Shown: piece by piece, positions 1 to 5,646 of the stretch | How the letters are laid out: the number at the start of each line of letters is the position of its first letter | Numbering within the stretch: the first letter of the stretch is position 1 | Assembly: GCA_900752285.1 (NCBI GenBank) | Contig: CAADUW010000073.1 | Coordinates: 1-10,046 of the forward strand | Length of the DNA stretch: 10,046 nt | Direction of reading: 5' to 3' | Origin: an uncultured Oscillospiraceae bacterium | Lineage (GTDB): Bacteria > Bacillota > Clostridia > Oscillospirales > Oscillospiraceae | Made by a program: the position numbers and the translations under genes | The notes under the pieces: generated by a model | What the model saw: only the letters and a program-made list of their open reading frames with translations | What the model was told of the DNA's origin: nothing | The model's database searches: none

Positions 1-17
1 CTTGCAGCCTGAGTTGT

Positions 18-95
18 ATTTTCTGTCAGGTACAGGAGGTGAATTGCCCCGAAGGGGCAAGAGAGACCACCCTGGGGTGCGCCCCGACAGAAAAT
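18..95. repeat. Palindromic structured element near the left edge
   Basis: A perfect 10-bp inverted repeat (ATTTTCTGTC at 18-27, GACAGAAAAT at 86-95) encloses a 7-bp hairpin with a GAA loop (TTGCCCC at 44-50, GGGGCAA at 54-60) and a smaller CACC/GGTG hairpin at 68-79, which can alternatively pair as GGGG/CCCC at 74-85. This nested design suggests a dispersed intergenic palindrome or the end of a structured RNA. I recognise no Rfam class in it. All three plus frames enter from the left edge and stop at 10-12, 95-97 and 99-101, so the tail of an upstream plus-strand gene could lie here. A gene ending at 10-12 would leave the palindrome intergenic, which I find most natural. Confidence 0.4.
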
Positions 96-107
96 GATTA
101 GAATCTC

Positions 108-146
108 TTTGCCGCCTGCGGGCGGCAAACTCTGCGAGGCTTTTTT
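108..146 (+). terminator. Possible plus-strand terminator
   Basis: A 9-bp perfect hairpin (TTTGCCGCC at 108-116, GGCGGCAAA at 121-129, loop TGCG) is followed 11 nt later by T6 at 141-146. The gap between stem and T-run is longer than in a classical intrinsic terminator, so the call is weak. If real, it would end a plus-strand transcript entering from the left edge. The remaining bases to 263 are AT-rich and show no gene. Confidence 0.35.
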
Positions 147-263
147 GACACACTGCAGGGGAAAAGCGAGCAAAAATCCGGTTGGGGAAAACAATGGGGA
201 AAAATCATCTTTCCATTTTTGGAAATGCGATATTTTATCAGAAACAGCAGGAAATATATAGGA

Positions 264-298
264 AAACTCTCTGGAACTACAAACATTCCAGAGAGTTT
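264..298 (-). terminator. Terminator of the tRNA operon
   Basis: A 13-bp perfect stem (AAACTCTCTGGAA at 264-276, TTCCAGAGAGTTT at 286-298) with a 9-nt loop lies 5 bp beyond the CCA end of tRNA-His. Read on the minus strand it ends in TTTT (263-266), as expected for an intrinsic terminator of the three-tRNA transcript. The T-run is short. Confidence 0.75.
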
Positions 299-303
299 CT
301 TTA

Positions 304-381
304 TGGGGTGGATGATGGGACTCGAACCCACGGTCTTCAGAGCCACAATCTGACGCCTTAGCCAACTAGGCCACATCCACC
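304..381 (-). tRNA. tRNA-His (GUG)
   Basis: The minus strand folds into a full cloverleaf. The acceptor stem GTGGATG/CATCCAC has the extra G-1 (position 381) paired with discriminator C73, the hallmark of tRNA-His. The anticodon arm is TCAGA-TTGTGGC-TCTGA, giving anticodon GTG, and the T-arm contains GGGTTCGAGTCCC. The 3' CCA is encoded (304-306). It is the last tRNA of the operon, followed directly by the terminator at 264-298. Confidence 0.96.
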
Positions 382-395
382 ATATTTACTTTTGC

Positions 396-472
396 TGGCA
401 CGCCAGGAGGGACTCGAACCCCCGACCTACTGCTTAGAAGGCAGTTGCTCTATCCAGCTGAGCTACTGGCGC
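396..472 (-). tRNA. tRNA-Arg (UCU)
   Basis: A 77-nt minus-strand cloverleaf with acceptor GCGCCAG/CTGGCGT, discriminator G and encoded CCA at the 396 end. The anticodon arm ACTGC-CTTCTAA-GCAGT gives anticodon TCT, which reads AGA/AGG arginine codons. The T-arm is GGGGGTTCGAGTCCCTC. It lies 14 bp from tRNA-His and 6 bp from tRNA-Gly, consistent with processing from one precursor. Confidence 0.96.
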
Positions 473-478
473 ATGTCA

Positions 479-552
479 TGGAGCGGGTGACGGGAATCGG
501 ACCCGCGTATCCAGCTTGGAAGGCTGGTGTTCTACCATTGAACTACACCCGC
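479..552 (-). tRNA. tRNA-Gly (UCC)
   Basis: A 74-nt minus-strand cloverleaf with acceptor GCGGGTG/CACCCGC, discriminator T and encoded CCA at the 479 end. The anticodon arm CCAGC-CTTCCAA-GCTGG gives anticodon TCC, which reads GGA/GGG glycine codons. It is the first tRNA after the promoter at 586-614. Confidence 0.96.
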
Positions 553-585
553 GTTAAGCCCTTCTTCGGCGGTTTCAGCTTGAAA

Positions 586-614
586 ATTTTAACACACAAC
601 CGCCCCAATGTCAA
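586..614 (-). promoter_or_regulatory. Sigma-A promoter of the tRNA operon
   Basis: Read on the minus strand: a perfect -35 TTGACA (609-614), a 17-nt spacer and a -10 TAAAAT (586-591), placing the start about 25 bp before tRNA-Gly. The TGA inside the -35 box (611-613) is also the stop codon of the upstream HAD phosphatase gene, so the promoter overlaps that gene's end. Confidence 0.85.
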
Positions 615-1465
615 GAATTTCTTTTCAGAATTTCCGGGATTTTTTGGGCGATCACATCCGCCACCGCACCCTCGGCGCAGGGACACACATTGGGGAACTG
701 ATCCGCCACCGCACCGTCTGCCGGACAGAAGCTGTAGTCTGCCATCTCCAGCATGGGCAGGTCATTCCGCTCGTCCCCCACGCACACCAGCAGTTTCCTG
801 CCCAGCATAGCCTGAAGCTCCCGGGCCGCCTTGCCCTTGGATACGCCGGGAGCCACGATGTCCAGCGTCCGGGGTGCCACCCGCAGAATGGTCACGGCAT
901 CGCCAAGCCCCGCCCGCAGTGCTGCCTCCGCCTGATCCATCCGGGCAATTTCCTCCGGTTCGGCATGGAACAGTCCGTCCACCGTGCTGTCCCGCAGTCC
1001 CTCGATTATGCACAGCTTCAGAAACGGCCCAAGCTCGTCATCCATCCGGGCGACCTCGCCCCGAACGCCGCCCATCCGGCAGTAGGCCTCCCATACGGGA
1101 TTGGGTTCAAAAACATAATGGGCGCTTACGCTTTGCAGCTCCACCAGTCTGCCGGGACACAGCCGGGCAATTTTTCGGAGGGTCTCTCCCTGCGGCAGGG
1201 AGATTTCATGCCGGAACACAAAGGCTTCCTTCTGTACGTCATAGGCGGCGCCGCCGTTATAGACCAGCAGCGGCGCATTCAGCGGGACCCGCCTGAGGAA
1301 ATCCCGGGACATGGCAAGGCTCCGCCCGGTATTGACCGTAAAGGCGCCGCCCTCCGCCATAAAGTACCGAATTGCCTCCAGATTCCGCTCCGGAATGGTC
1401 GAGTCCGGCGCCGTCAGCGTCCGGTCAAAGTCCACACTCAGCAGCACATCCGAAAAAAGCCCCAT
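611..1465 (-). CDS. Cof-type HAD-superfamily phosphatase
   Basis: A 284-residue cytosolic HAD hydrolase of the Cof/subfamily IIB type, which typically removes phosphate from sugar phosphates and other small metabolites. The substrate cannot be read from sequence. Motif I is SVDFDRTLT (nucleophile D12, acid/base D14). Motif II is VNTGRS (44-49). Motif III is K210 in GVSKGK. Motif IV is GDERND (230-235, Mg ligands D231 and D235). The cap domain lies between motifs II and III, as in type C2 caps. Length is normal for the family. Motif I has Arg15 where most relatives have Gly (DxDGT). The ATG at 1463-1465 follows a GAGGG ribosome-binding site, and a promoter lies at 1541-1568. The stop codon is embedded in the -35 box of the tRNA promoter. 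It looks monocistronic, with no functional link to the threonine genes evident. Confidence 0.88.
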   Translation of the reverse strand: MGLFSDVLLSVDFDRTLTAPDSTIPERNLEAIRYFMAEGGAFTVNTGRSLAMSRDFLRRVPLNAPLLVYNGGAAYDVQKEAFVFRHEISLPQGETLRKIARLCPGRLVELQSVSAHYVFEPNPVWEAYCRMGGVRGEVARMDDELGPFLKLCIIEGLRDSTVDGLFHAEPEEIARMDQAEAALRAGLGDAVTILRVAPRTLDIVAPGVSKGKAARELQAMLGRKLLVCVGDERNDLPMLEMADYSFCPADGAVADQFPNVCPCAEGAVADVIAQKIPEILKRNS

Positions 1466-1540
1466 GATTTACCCTCATTTCCCGGGAAACACGAAACATG
1501 TCCCGGTAATTTTCCCGGTGTTTCCCCACATTCTGTTAAA

Positions 1541-1568
1541 ATTATACCATATCCGGAAAGATTGTCAA
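1541..1568 (-). promoter_or_regulatory. Sigma-A promoter of the HAD phosphatase gene
   Basis: Minus strand: -35 TTGACA (1563-1568), 16-nt spacer, -10 TATAAT (1541-1546). Both boxes are consensus. The predicted start leaves a leader of roughly 70 nt that contains a perfect 9-bp inverted repeat (GGGAAACAC at 1484-1492, GTGTTTCCC at 1518-1526). Confidence 0.85.
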
Positions 1569-1646
1569 GAGAAGCCGCACGGAACCGGCAGGATGGGAAA
1601 GCGGGATTCAGGGAACCGGTGCAAAACGCTCCCGCCTCTCCCTCTG

Positions 1647-1695
1647 GGGATAAGCGAAGGGCTGCGTCCCGCCAAACAACAATTTATCCCAGCCC
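1647..1695. repeat. Half-copy or remnant of the dispersed palindromic repeat
   Basis: GCCAAACAACAATT at 1671-1684 is identical over 14 bases to the right arm of the full element at 9891-9904. No matching left arm (AATTGTTGTTTGGC) is seen nearby. Local pairings are possible (GGGATAA 1647-1653 with TTATCCC 1684-1690, or GGGCT 1659-1663 with AGCCC 1691-1695). The segment therefore looks like a decayed or half element. Confidence 0.45.
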
Positions 1696-1715
1696 GCAGT
1701 TGTCCCTTTATACGG

Positions 1716-1752
1716 AAATCCCGCCGCTTTCAGCTTTTCAGCGGCGGGATTT
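1716..1752. terminator. Hairpin terminator downstream of the asd operon
   Basis: A 13-bp perfect stem (AAATCCCGCCGCT at 1716-1728, AGCGGCGGGATTT at 1740-1752) with an 11-nt loop. The flanking T-runs are short on both strands (TTTT on plus, TTT on minus). Its position beyond asd suggests it ends the minus-strand hom-lysC-asd transcript and shields the HAD promoter at 1541-1568. Confidence 0.65.
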
Positions 1753-1756
1753 TCTT

Positions 1757-1919
1757 GGGAACCTCTGATTAAATCGGCAAGGTCTGGGAGCGCGAGATTT
1801 TTTGTCCGGACGAAGCATCAAAAGCAGAGGAATACTTTGTGTATTTCCTGCTTTTGATGCTGAAGAGCGGGCGAAAAAGATCCGCTCTCCAGCCGCAGGC
1901 GATTTATTCAGAGGTTCCC
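1757..1919. mobile_element. 163-bp inverted-repeat element (MITE-like candidate)
   Basis: The ends are 20-bp inverted repeats with one mismatch (GGGAACCTCTGATTAAATCG at 1757-1776, complement of 1900-1919). The centre is a second strong palindrome: AGCATCAAAAGCAG at 1814-1827 pairs perfectly with 1848-1861, and the stem continues through GGAATAC/GTATTTCC. Sequence between the two palindromes pairs only imperfectly. There is no open reading frame of its own. The right end abuts the TAA stop of asd. Flanking bases show at best a 2-bp TT duplication, so transposition is inferred from structure alone. It could instead be a large terminator or mRNA-stabilising hairpin. Confidence 0.5.
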
Positions 1920-2933
1920 TTATTCGTGCAGGTCCCGGAGTACCAGTTCCGCAATCTGCACCGCATTGGTTGCGGCGCCTTTGCGGATCTGATCGCCGCA
2001 GCACCACAGGCACAGTCCGTTGTCATCCGTCAGGTCCGGGCGGATTCTTCCCACAAAGACCGTGTCCTGATCGGAGGTATCCAGCGGCATGGGGTAGCTG
2101 TGGGCGGCGAGGTCATCCACCAGCCGGCATCCGGGGGCCTCTGCGATCACCTTCCGCGCCTGCTCCACGGAAACCGGCACCTCAAAATGGCAGCTTACGG
2201 AAATGGAATGGCTGCGCACCACGGGCACCCGAACACAGGTACAGCTGACCCGCAGCTTGGGAAGATGCATGATCTTTCTGCCCTCGTTCTGCATCTTCAT
2301 CTCTTCGCTGGTGTAACCCAGATACTGCTCGGAACCGATCTGGGGGATCAGGTTATAGGCGATCTGATGGGTAAACACCCTGGGCTCCACCGGCTTTCCT
2401 TCCCGCAGAGCCTCTACCTCATCCATCAGCTCAATGGGGCCGCCGGCACCGGCGCCGGATACCGCCTGATAGGTGGAAGCCGTCATGGTGCGGATGGGAG
2501 CAATGGAATTGAGGGCGTTGACGGCGGTGATGGTGATAATGGTGGAGCAGTTGGGGTTTGCGATAATACCATGGTGCTGCTTCACGTCCTCCGGGTTCAC
2601 CTCCGGCACCACGAGGGGCACGTTGGGATCCAGACGGAACGCTGAGGAGTTATCCACAAATACCGCTCCCAAAGCCACAATGGCAGGGGCAAACCGCCGG
2701 GCAATGTCGTTTTCCGCTGCGCCCAGCACCAGATCCACCCCCCGGAATGCCTCGTCCCGGGCTTCCTGAACGGGGACCTCCTGTCCCCGGAAGGTCACAG
2801 TCCTGCCCACGCTCCGGGCACTTGCCAGCGGGATCAGCTTTCCCACGGGAAAGTTCCGTTCTTCCAGAATCTTCAGCATTTCCCGTCCCACGGCACCGGT
2901 GGCGCCCAGAACGGCTACGGTACAGGTTTTCAT
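1920..2933 (-). CDS. asd: Aspartate-semialdehyde dehydrogenase
   Basis: A 337-residue cytosolic enzyme that reduces aspartyl-4-phosphate to aspartate-4-semialdehyde with NADPH, the second step of the pathway leading to threonine, methionine and lysine. The N-terminal Rossmann motif GATGAVG is at 10-16, with VDNSSAFR at 93-100. The catalytic cysteine is C129 in NPNCST (126-131). Q156 in TYQAVSG and R235/H242 around VRVPV..RSHS match substrate-binding and proton-transfer positions of the family. The C-terminus has the usual NGLCLWCCGDQIRKGAA segment. Length is typical. It is the last gene of the hom-lysC-asd unit: its AAGGAGGA ribosome-binding site overlaps the TAA stop of the kinase gene 13 bp upstream, so translational coupling is likely. 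The stop codon touches the inverted-repeat element at 1757-1919. Confidence 0.97.
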   Translation of the reverse strand: MKTCTVAVLGATGAVGREMLKILEERNFPVGKLIPLASARSVGRTVTFRGQEVPVQEARDEAFRGVDLVLGAAENDIARRFAPAIVALGAVFVDNSSAFRLDPNVPLVVPEVNPEDVKQHHGIIANPNCSTIITITAVNALNSIAPIRTMTASTYQAVSGAGAGGPIELMDEVEALREGKPVEPRVFTHQIAYNLIPQIGSEQYLGYTSEEMKMQNEGRKIMHLPKLRVSCTCVRVPVVRSHSISVSCHFEVPVSVEQARKVIAEAPGCRLVDDLAAHSYPMPLDTSDQDTVFVGRIRPDLTDDNGLCLWCCGDQIRKGAATNAVQIAELVLRDLHE

Positions 2934-2946
2934 GGATGTATCCTCC

Positions 2947-4263
2947 TTACTCTTTTACAAAGCTGTTGTACAGGACCCGGATGGCATTGGCAAAATCCCG
3001 GTTATCCACACCGAAGATAATGTTCAGTTCGTCCGGTCCCTGATTGATCATACGGATATTGATGCCCGCCTGTCCCAGTGCGGCGAAGATCTGACCGGAA
3101 ATACCGGGACGGAACGCCATTTTCCGACCGACCGCCGCTACCACGGCGATCTGATCGTGGACATCCAGCTGATCCGGTTCCACTTCCTTCTGGATTTCTC
3201 CCAGAATCGCGTAAAGGCTGGAAGCCACGGACTCTGTCGACATGACGACAGACACGTTGTCAATTCCGTTGGGTACATAGTCCACGGAAATCTCATGCCG
3301 CTCCAGCACCGTCAGGATCCGGCGCAGCACACCCACCTGAGAGCCCATGCCCCGTTTGTTTACGGAAATCACGGTAAAATCCTTCTTGCCCGTAATGCCC
3401 GTAATGAACCGATGGGGGTCGCTGTCCTGCTGGAACTTTTCCTGAATCATGGTGCCCGGATCCTCCGGGGCGTTCGTATTGCGGATATTCAGCGGGATGT
3501 TCTTTTCCCGCACCGGGAAAATAGTCCCCTCATGGAGCACCTGTGCGCCGGAATAGCTCAGCTCCCGGAGCTCGTCATAGGTGACCTCCGGAATGGTCTG
3601 GGGATTCTCCACGATCCGGGGGTCCGCCATCAGAATGCCGGACACATCCGTCCAGTTTTCGTAAACCTCCGCGTCCAGCGCCGCCGCTGCCAGCGCACCG
3701 GTAATATCGCTGCCGCCCCGGGAGAAGGTACGGATCTTTCCGTCGGGCATCAGCCCATAAAAGCCGGGGATCACCACCCCCGCGCCCCGGACCAACCGTC
3801 GCAGCGCTTCATAGCTGGTCTCCTGATCCACGGTGCCGTCAAACCGGAACCGGACCCAGTCTGCCGCGTCCACGAACTGGAAGCCCAGAAAATCCGCCAT
3901 CAGCTTTGCAGAAAAATATTCGCCCCGGCTGGCAAGCTCATCCTGGGAGACGGTTTTGGCGTCCAACCGCTGCTTGAGCGCGGCAAACTCCGGTTCCAGA
4001 TCCAGCGTCAGCCCCAGCTCCTGCTGAATTTCCCGATACCGGGACACGATCATCTCAAAAACGCCGGAGCAGTCCACGCCGTACTGGGTGTGGGCATAGC
4101 ACAGGTAGAGCAGATCCGTGATCTTGTGATCCGCCTTGTTACGCTTTCCGGCAGCGGAAACCACCACCACCCGGCGATCCGGATCCGCCAGCAGAATGTC
4201 CCGGACTTTCCGGTACTGCCCCGCGTCCGCCATGGAAGAACCGCCAAATTTTACAACTTTCAT
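2947..4263 (-). CDS. lysC: Aspartate kinase with two C-terminal ACT domains
   Basis: A 438-residue aspartokinase that phosphorylates aspartate to aspartyl-4-phosphate, the committed step of the aspartate family pathway. The amino-acid kinase domain starts with KFGGSS (5-10) and carries VVVVSAAGK (32-40), the substrate loop SRGGSDITGA (181-190) and NWTDVSGI..DPR (203-216). Two ACT domains follow at about 295-360 and 371-435, the second containing MINQGPDELNIIFGV. ACT domains in this family bind lysine, threonine or both, but the effector cannot be told from sequence. The symbol lysC is by function; in this threonine cluster, threonine control is plausible. The ATG follows an AGGAAGG ribosome-binding site. 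It is separated from hom by 101 bp that hold a palindromic repeat, and from asd by 13 bp. Confidence 0.95.
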   Translation of the reverse strand: MKVVKFGGSSMADAGQYRKVRDILLADPDRRVVVVSAAGKRNKADHKITDLLYLCYAHTQYGVDCSGVFEMIVSRYREIQQELGLTLDLEPEFAALKQRLDAKTVSQDELASRGEYFSAKLMADFLGFQFVDAADWVRFRFDGTVDQETSYEALRRLVRGAGVVIPGFYGLMPDGKIRTFSRGGSDITGALAAAALDAEVYENWTDVSGILMADPRIVENPQTIPEVTYDELRELSYSGAQVLHEGTIFPVREKNIPLNIRNTNAPEDPGTMIQEKFQQDSDPHRFITGITGKKDFTVISVNKRGMGSQVGVLRRILTVLERHEISVDYVPNGIDNVSVVMSTESVASSLYAILGEIQKEVEPDQLDVHDQIAVVAAVGRKMAFRPGISGQIFAALGQAGINIRMINQGPDELNIIFGVDNRDFANAIRVLYNSFVKE

Positions 4264-4302
4264 ATTCTATCCTTCCTCTCAAGAGGTGGGTATATTGTTT
4301 TT

Positions 4303-4352
4303 GGCAAACAGGAATTTATTGCACAGCGCGGAGCGCCAAATTTCAATTTATC
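4303..4352. repeat. Shortened copy of the dispersed palindromic repeat between hom and lysC
   Basis: Read on the minus strand this copy matches the element at 8081-8144: 13 identical bases (4338-4350 versus 8083-8095) and another 13 (4322-4334 versus 8115-8127), with about 16 bp of the longer copy's centre missing. It can fold as AATTT...GCGC-GGA-GCGC...AAATT. The 10 bases GGCAAACAGG at 4303-4312 also precede the other copy (8073-8082). It sits inside the hom-lysC-asd operon, where it may act on mRNA processing or polarity. Confidence 0.65.
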
Positions 4353-4364
4353 TCCCCGCCGGGT

Positions 4365-5477
4365 TTAGTCCTCCGCGATGGCTGCGGCGAAGGCTTCGGG
4401 GGTTTCCTTCAGCCAGCGGTGCATATCCGCCACGCTGACCTGCTTCACCAGTGCCCCGGCGCCCCAGCTCTCCGCTGCCGGGAAGGGGCTGCCGCCCCGG
4501 ACGTACCAGTCAAGAGCCACGTCATTGGTGGCCCGCAGCTTCTCCCCGCAGGGGGCATAGAAGCCTCTGCCCCGGGTGAAATCCACACAGTCCTGCACCA
4601 CATTATATGCGGTGGGGTACCGCCCGGCGCCCTGTCCGAAGAAGCTCTGCCGTCCGGACACATCGCCTACCAGTGTGATCAGGTTGTAGTTTGCGGGTAC
4701 CGCCGCCTCCGGTTTTCCCAGGGGATAAAGGGTAGGATTGACCCACCCATGGACCCCCGCCTCGTCACACCGGGCAGAGGACACCAGCTTGCACACATAG
4801 CCCCGGCTGCGGAAGCTGTCCACATCCGCAAAGGTAATGCCGCGGATTCCCTTCACCGGCACGGTGTCCAGCTCCAGACTCGCCCCAAAGGCAATGTTTG
4901 CCGACACAATCAGCTTGTGCCAGGTGTCAATTCCCTCCACATCCGTGGAAGGATCCGCCTCCGCATAGCCCAGAGTCTGGGCCTGCTCCAGTGCTTCGGC
5001 ATAGTCCAGATTCAGCCGGGTCATGGAGTCGAGAATATAGTTGCAGGTGCCGTTCATGATGCCGCCCACCCGAGTCACCGTTTCCACCCGGCGAACCCGC
5101 TCCAGCTCCGACAGCCAGCCAATGCCGCCGCCTACGGAAGCGGTGCAGCGCAGATGCACGCCCTTCTTCTCCGCCAGCGGCACCAGTTCATCATAGCAGT
5201 GCGCCATCAGGGCCTTGTTGGAGGTCGCCACATTTTTTCCGGCCAGAATGGCCGCCCGGACATATTCGCAGGCGGGATGCACTCCCCCGATGGCTTCCAC
5301 CACCGTATCAATGGACGCGTCGTTCAGAATATCCGCAAAATCATGGGTAACCCGAACGTCCCCCAACGCCAGCTCCCGGCGGCAAAGGACTGCGCCGATC
5401 TCCATATCCGTCCGGCGGGAAACCAGTTCGTATACGCCCCTGCCCACCGTGCCGAATCCAAGCAAACCAATCCGCAT
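4365..5477 (-). CDS. hom: Homoserine dehydrogenase without an ACT domain
   Basis: A 370-residue cytosolic enzyme that reduces aspartate-4-semialdehyde to homoserine with NAD(P)H, the branch point toward threonine and methionine. The nucleotide-binding motif GFGTVGRG is at 7-14, TSNKAL at 85-90, MNGTCNYIL at 141-149 and the signature GYAEADPS..DVEGIDTWHKL at 170-189. E173, D184 and K188 match catalytic or substrate residues of the family. GQGAGRYPTA is at 281-290. Most Firmicute enzymes reach about 400-430 residues because of a C-terminal ACT domain. Here only some 70 residues follow the catalytic core and no ACT pattern is visible, so threonine feedback through that domain is probably absent. 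It is the first gene of the minus-strand unit, with promoter 5553-5581 and a GAGAGGAAAG ribosome-binding site. Confidence 0.95.
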   Translation of the reverse strand: MRIGLLGFGTVGRGVYELVSRRTDMEIGAVLCRRELALGDVRVTHDFADILNDASIDTVVEAIGGVHPACEYVRAAILAGKNVATSNKALMAHCYDELVPLAEKKGVHLRCTASVGGGIGWLSELERVRRVETVTRVGGIMNGTCNYILDSMTRLNLDYAEALEQAQTLGYAEADPSTDVEGIDTWHKLIVSANIAFGASLELDTVPVKGIRGITFADVDSFRSRGYVCKLVSSARCDEAGVHGWVNPTLYPLGKPEAAVPANYNLITLVGDVSGRQSFFGQGAGRYPTAYNVVQDCVDFTRGRGFYAPCGEKLRATNDVALDWYVRGGSPFPAAESWGAGALVKQVSVADMHRWLKETPEAFAAAIAED

Positions 5478-5533
5478 ATTTCTTTCCTCTCCGCGTCTTC
5501 CCCGAAAAACGGCTGTTCCCCACGGAAAAACAC

Positions 5534-5562
5534 TTGCTTTTTTTCTGGCAACAGTATATCAT
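5534..5562 (+). promoter_or_regulatory. Promoter of thrC-thrB
   Basis: Plus strand: -35 TTGCTT (5534-5539), 17-nt spacer, -10 TATCAT (5557-5562). The boxes are moderate, but the spacing is ideal and the position fits a leader of about 78 nt before thrC. The -10 box overlaps the -10 of the opposing hom promoter. Confidence 0.6.
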
Positions 5563-5581
5563 AGACCTACAAAAAATGCAA
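5553..5581 (-). promoter_or_regulatory. Promoter of hom-lysC-asd
   Basis: Minus strand: -35 TTGCAT (5576-5581), 17-nt spacer, -10 TATACT (5553-5558). It gives a leader of about 69 nt before hom. I see no T-box, riboswitch or attenuator pattern in that leader. Confidence 0.7.
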
Positions 5582-5641
5582 TTCCCACAAAAAGCAAAGG
5601 ATTCCCCGGGATCCCGCCGGTTTTTGTGCATTATTAGGAGG
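5575..5641 (+). promoter_or_regulatory. Leader hairpin and ribosome-binding site of thrC
   Basis: The thrC leader can pair CACAAAAA (5586-5593) with TTTTTGTG (5621-5628), extended by AATG (5575-5578) with CATT (5629-5632) after a 7-nt bulge. The loop contains the near-palindrome GGATTCCCCGGGATCC. The hairpin ends 3 nt before the AGGAGG ribosome-binding site (5636-5641), which stays exposed. A regulatory role is inference. Confidence 0.35.
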
Positions 5642-5646
5642 AAACT

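Noticed and set aside
3..101. Tail of a protein entering from the left edge (frames ending at 97 or 101)
   Set aside because: Both frames translate the palindromic element and show no recognisable protein. I cannot choose between them or the frame ending at 12 without upstream sequence.
145..178. TTGACA at 145-150 as a plus-strand promoter
   Set aside because: No acceptable -10 box at 16-18 nt spacing, and no plus-strand gene follows. The hexamer overlaps the T-run of a hairpin.
98..376. Minus-strand 92-residue open frame
   Set aside because: It starts inside tRNA-His and runs through the tRNA terminator, so it is not credible as a gene.
608..1768. Plus-strand 386-residue open frame opposite the HAD gene
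   Set aside because: The minus strand has all four HAD motifs in order with promoter and ribosome-binding site. The plus frame is an antisense shadow extending into the intergenic repeats.
2899..4368. Plus-strand 489-residue open frame opposite the aspartate kinase
   Set aside because: It is the antisense of an intact, motif-complete kinase gene. The translation is rich in H, R and Q with no domain pattern.
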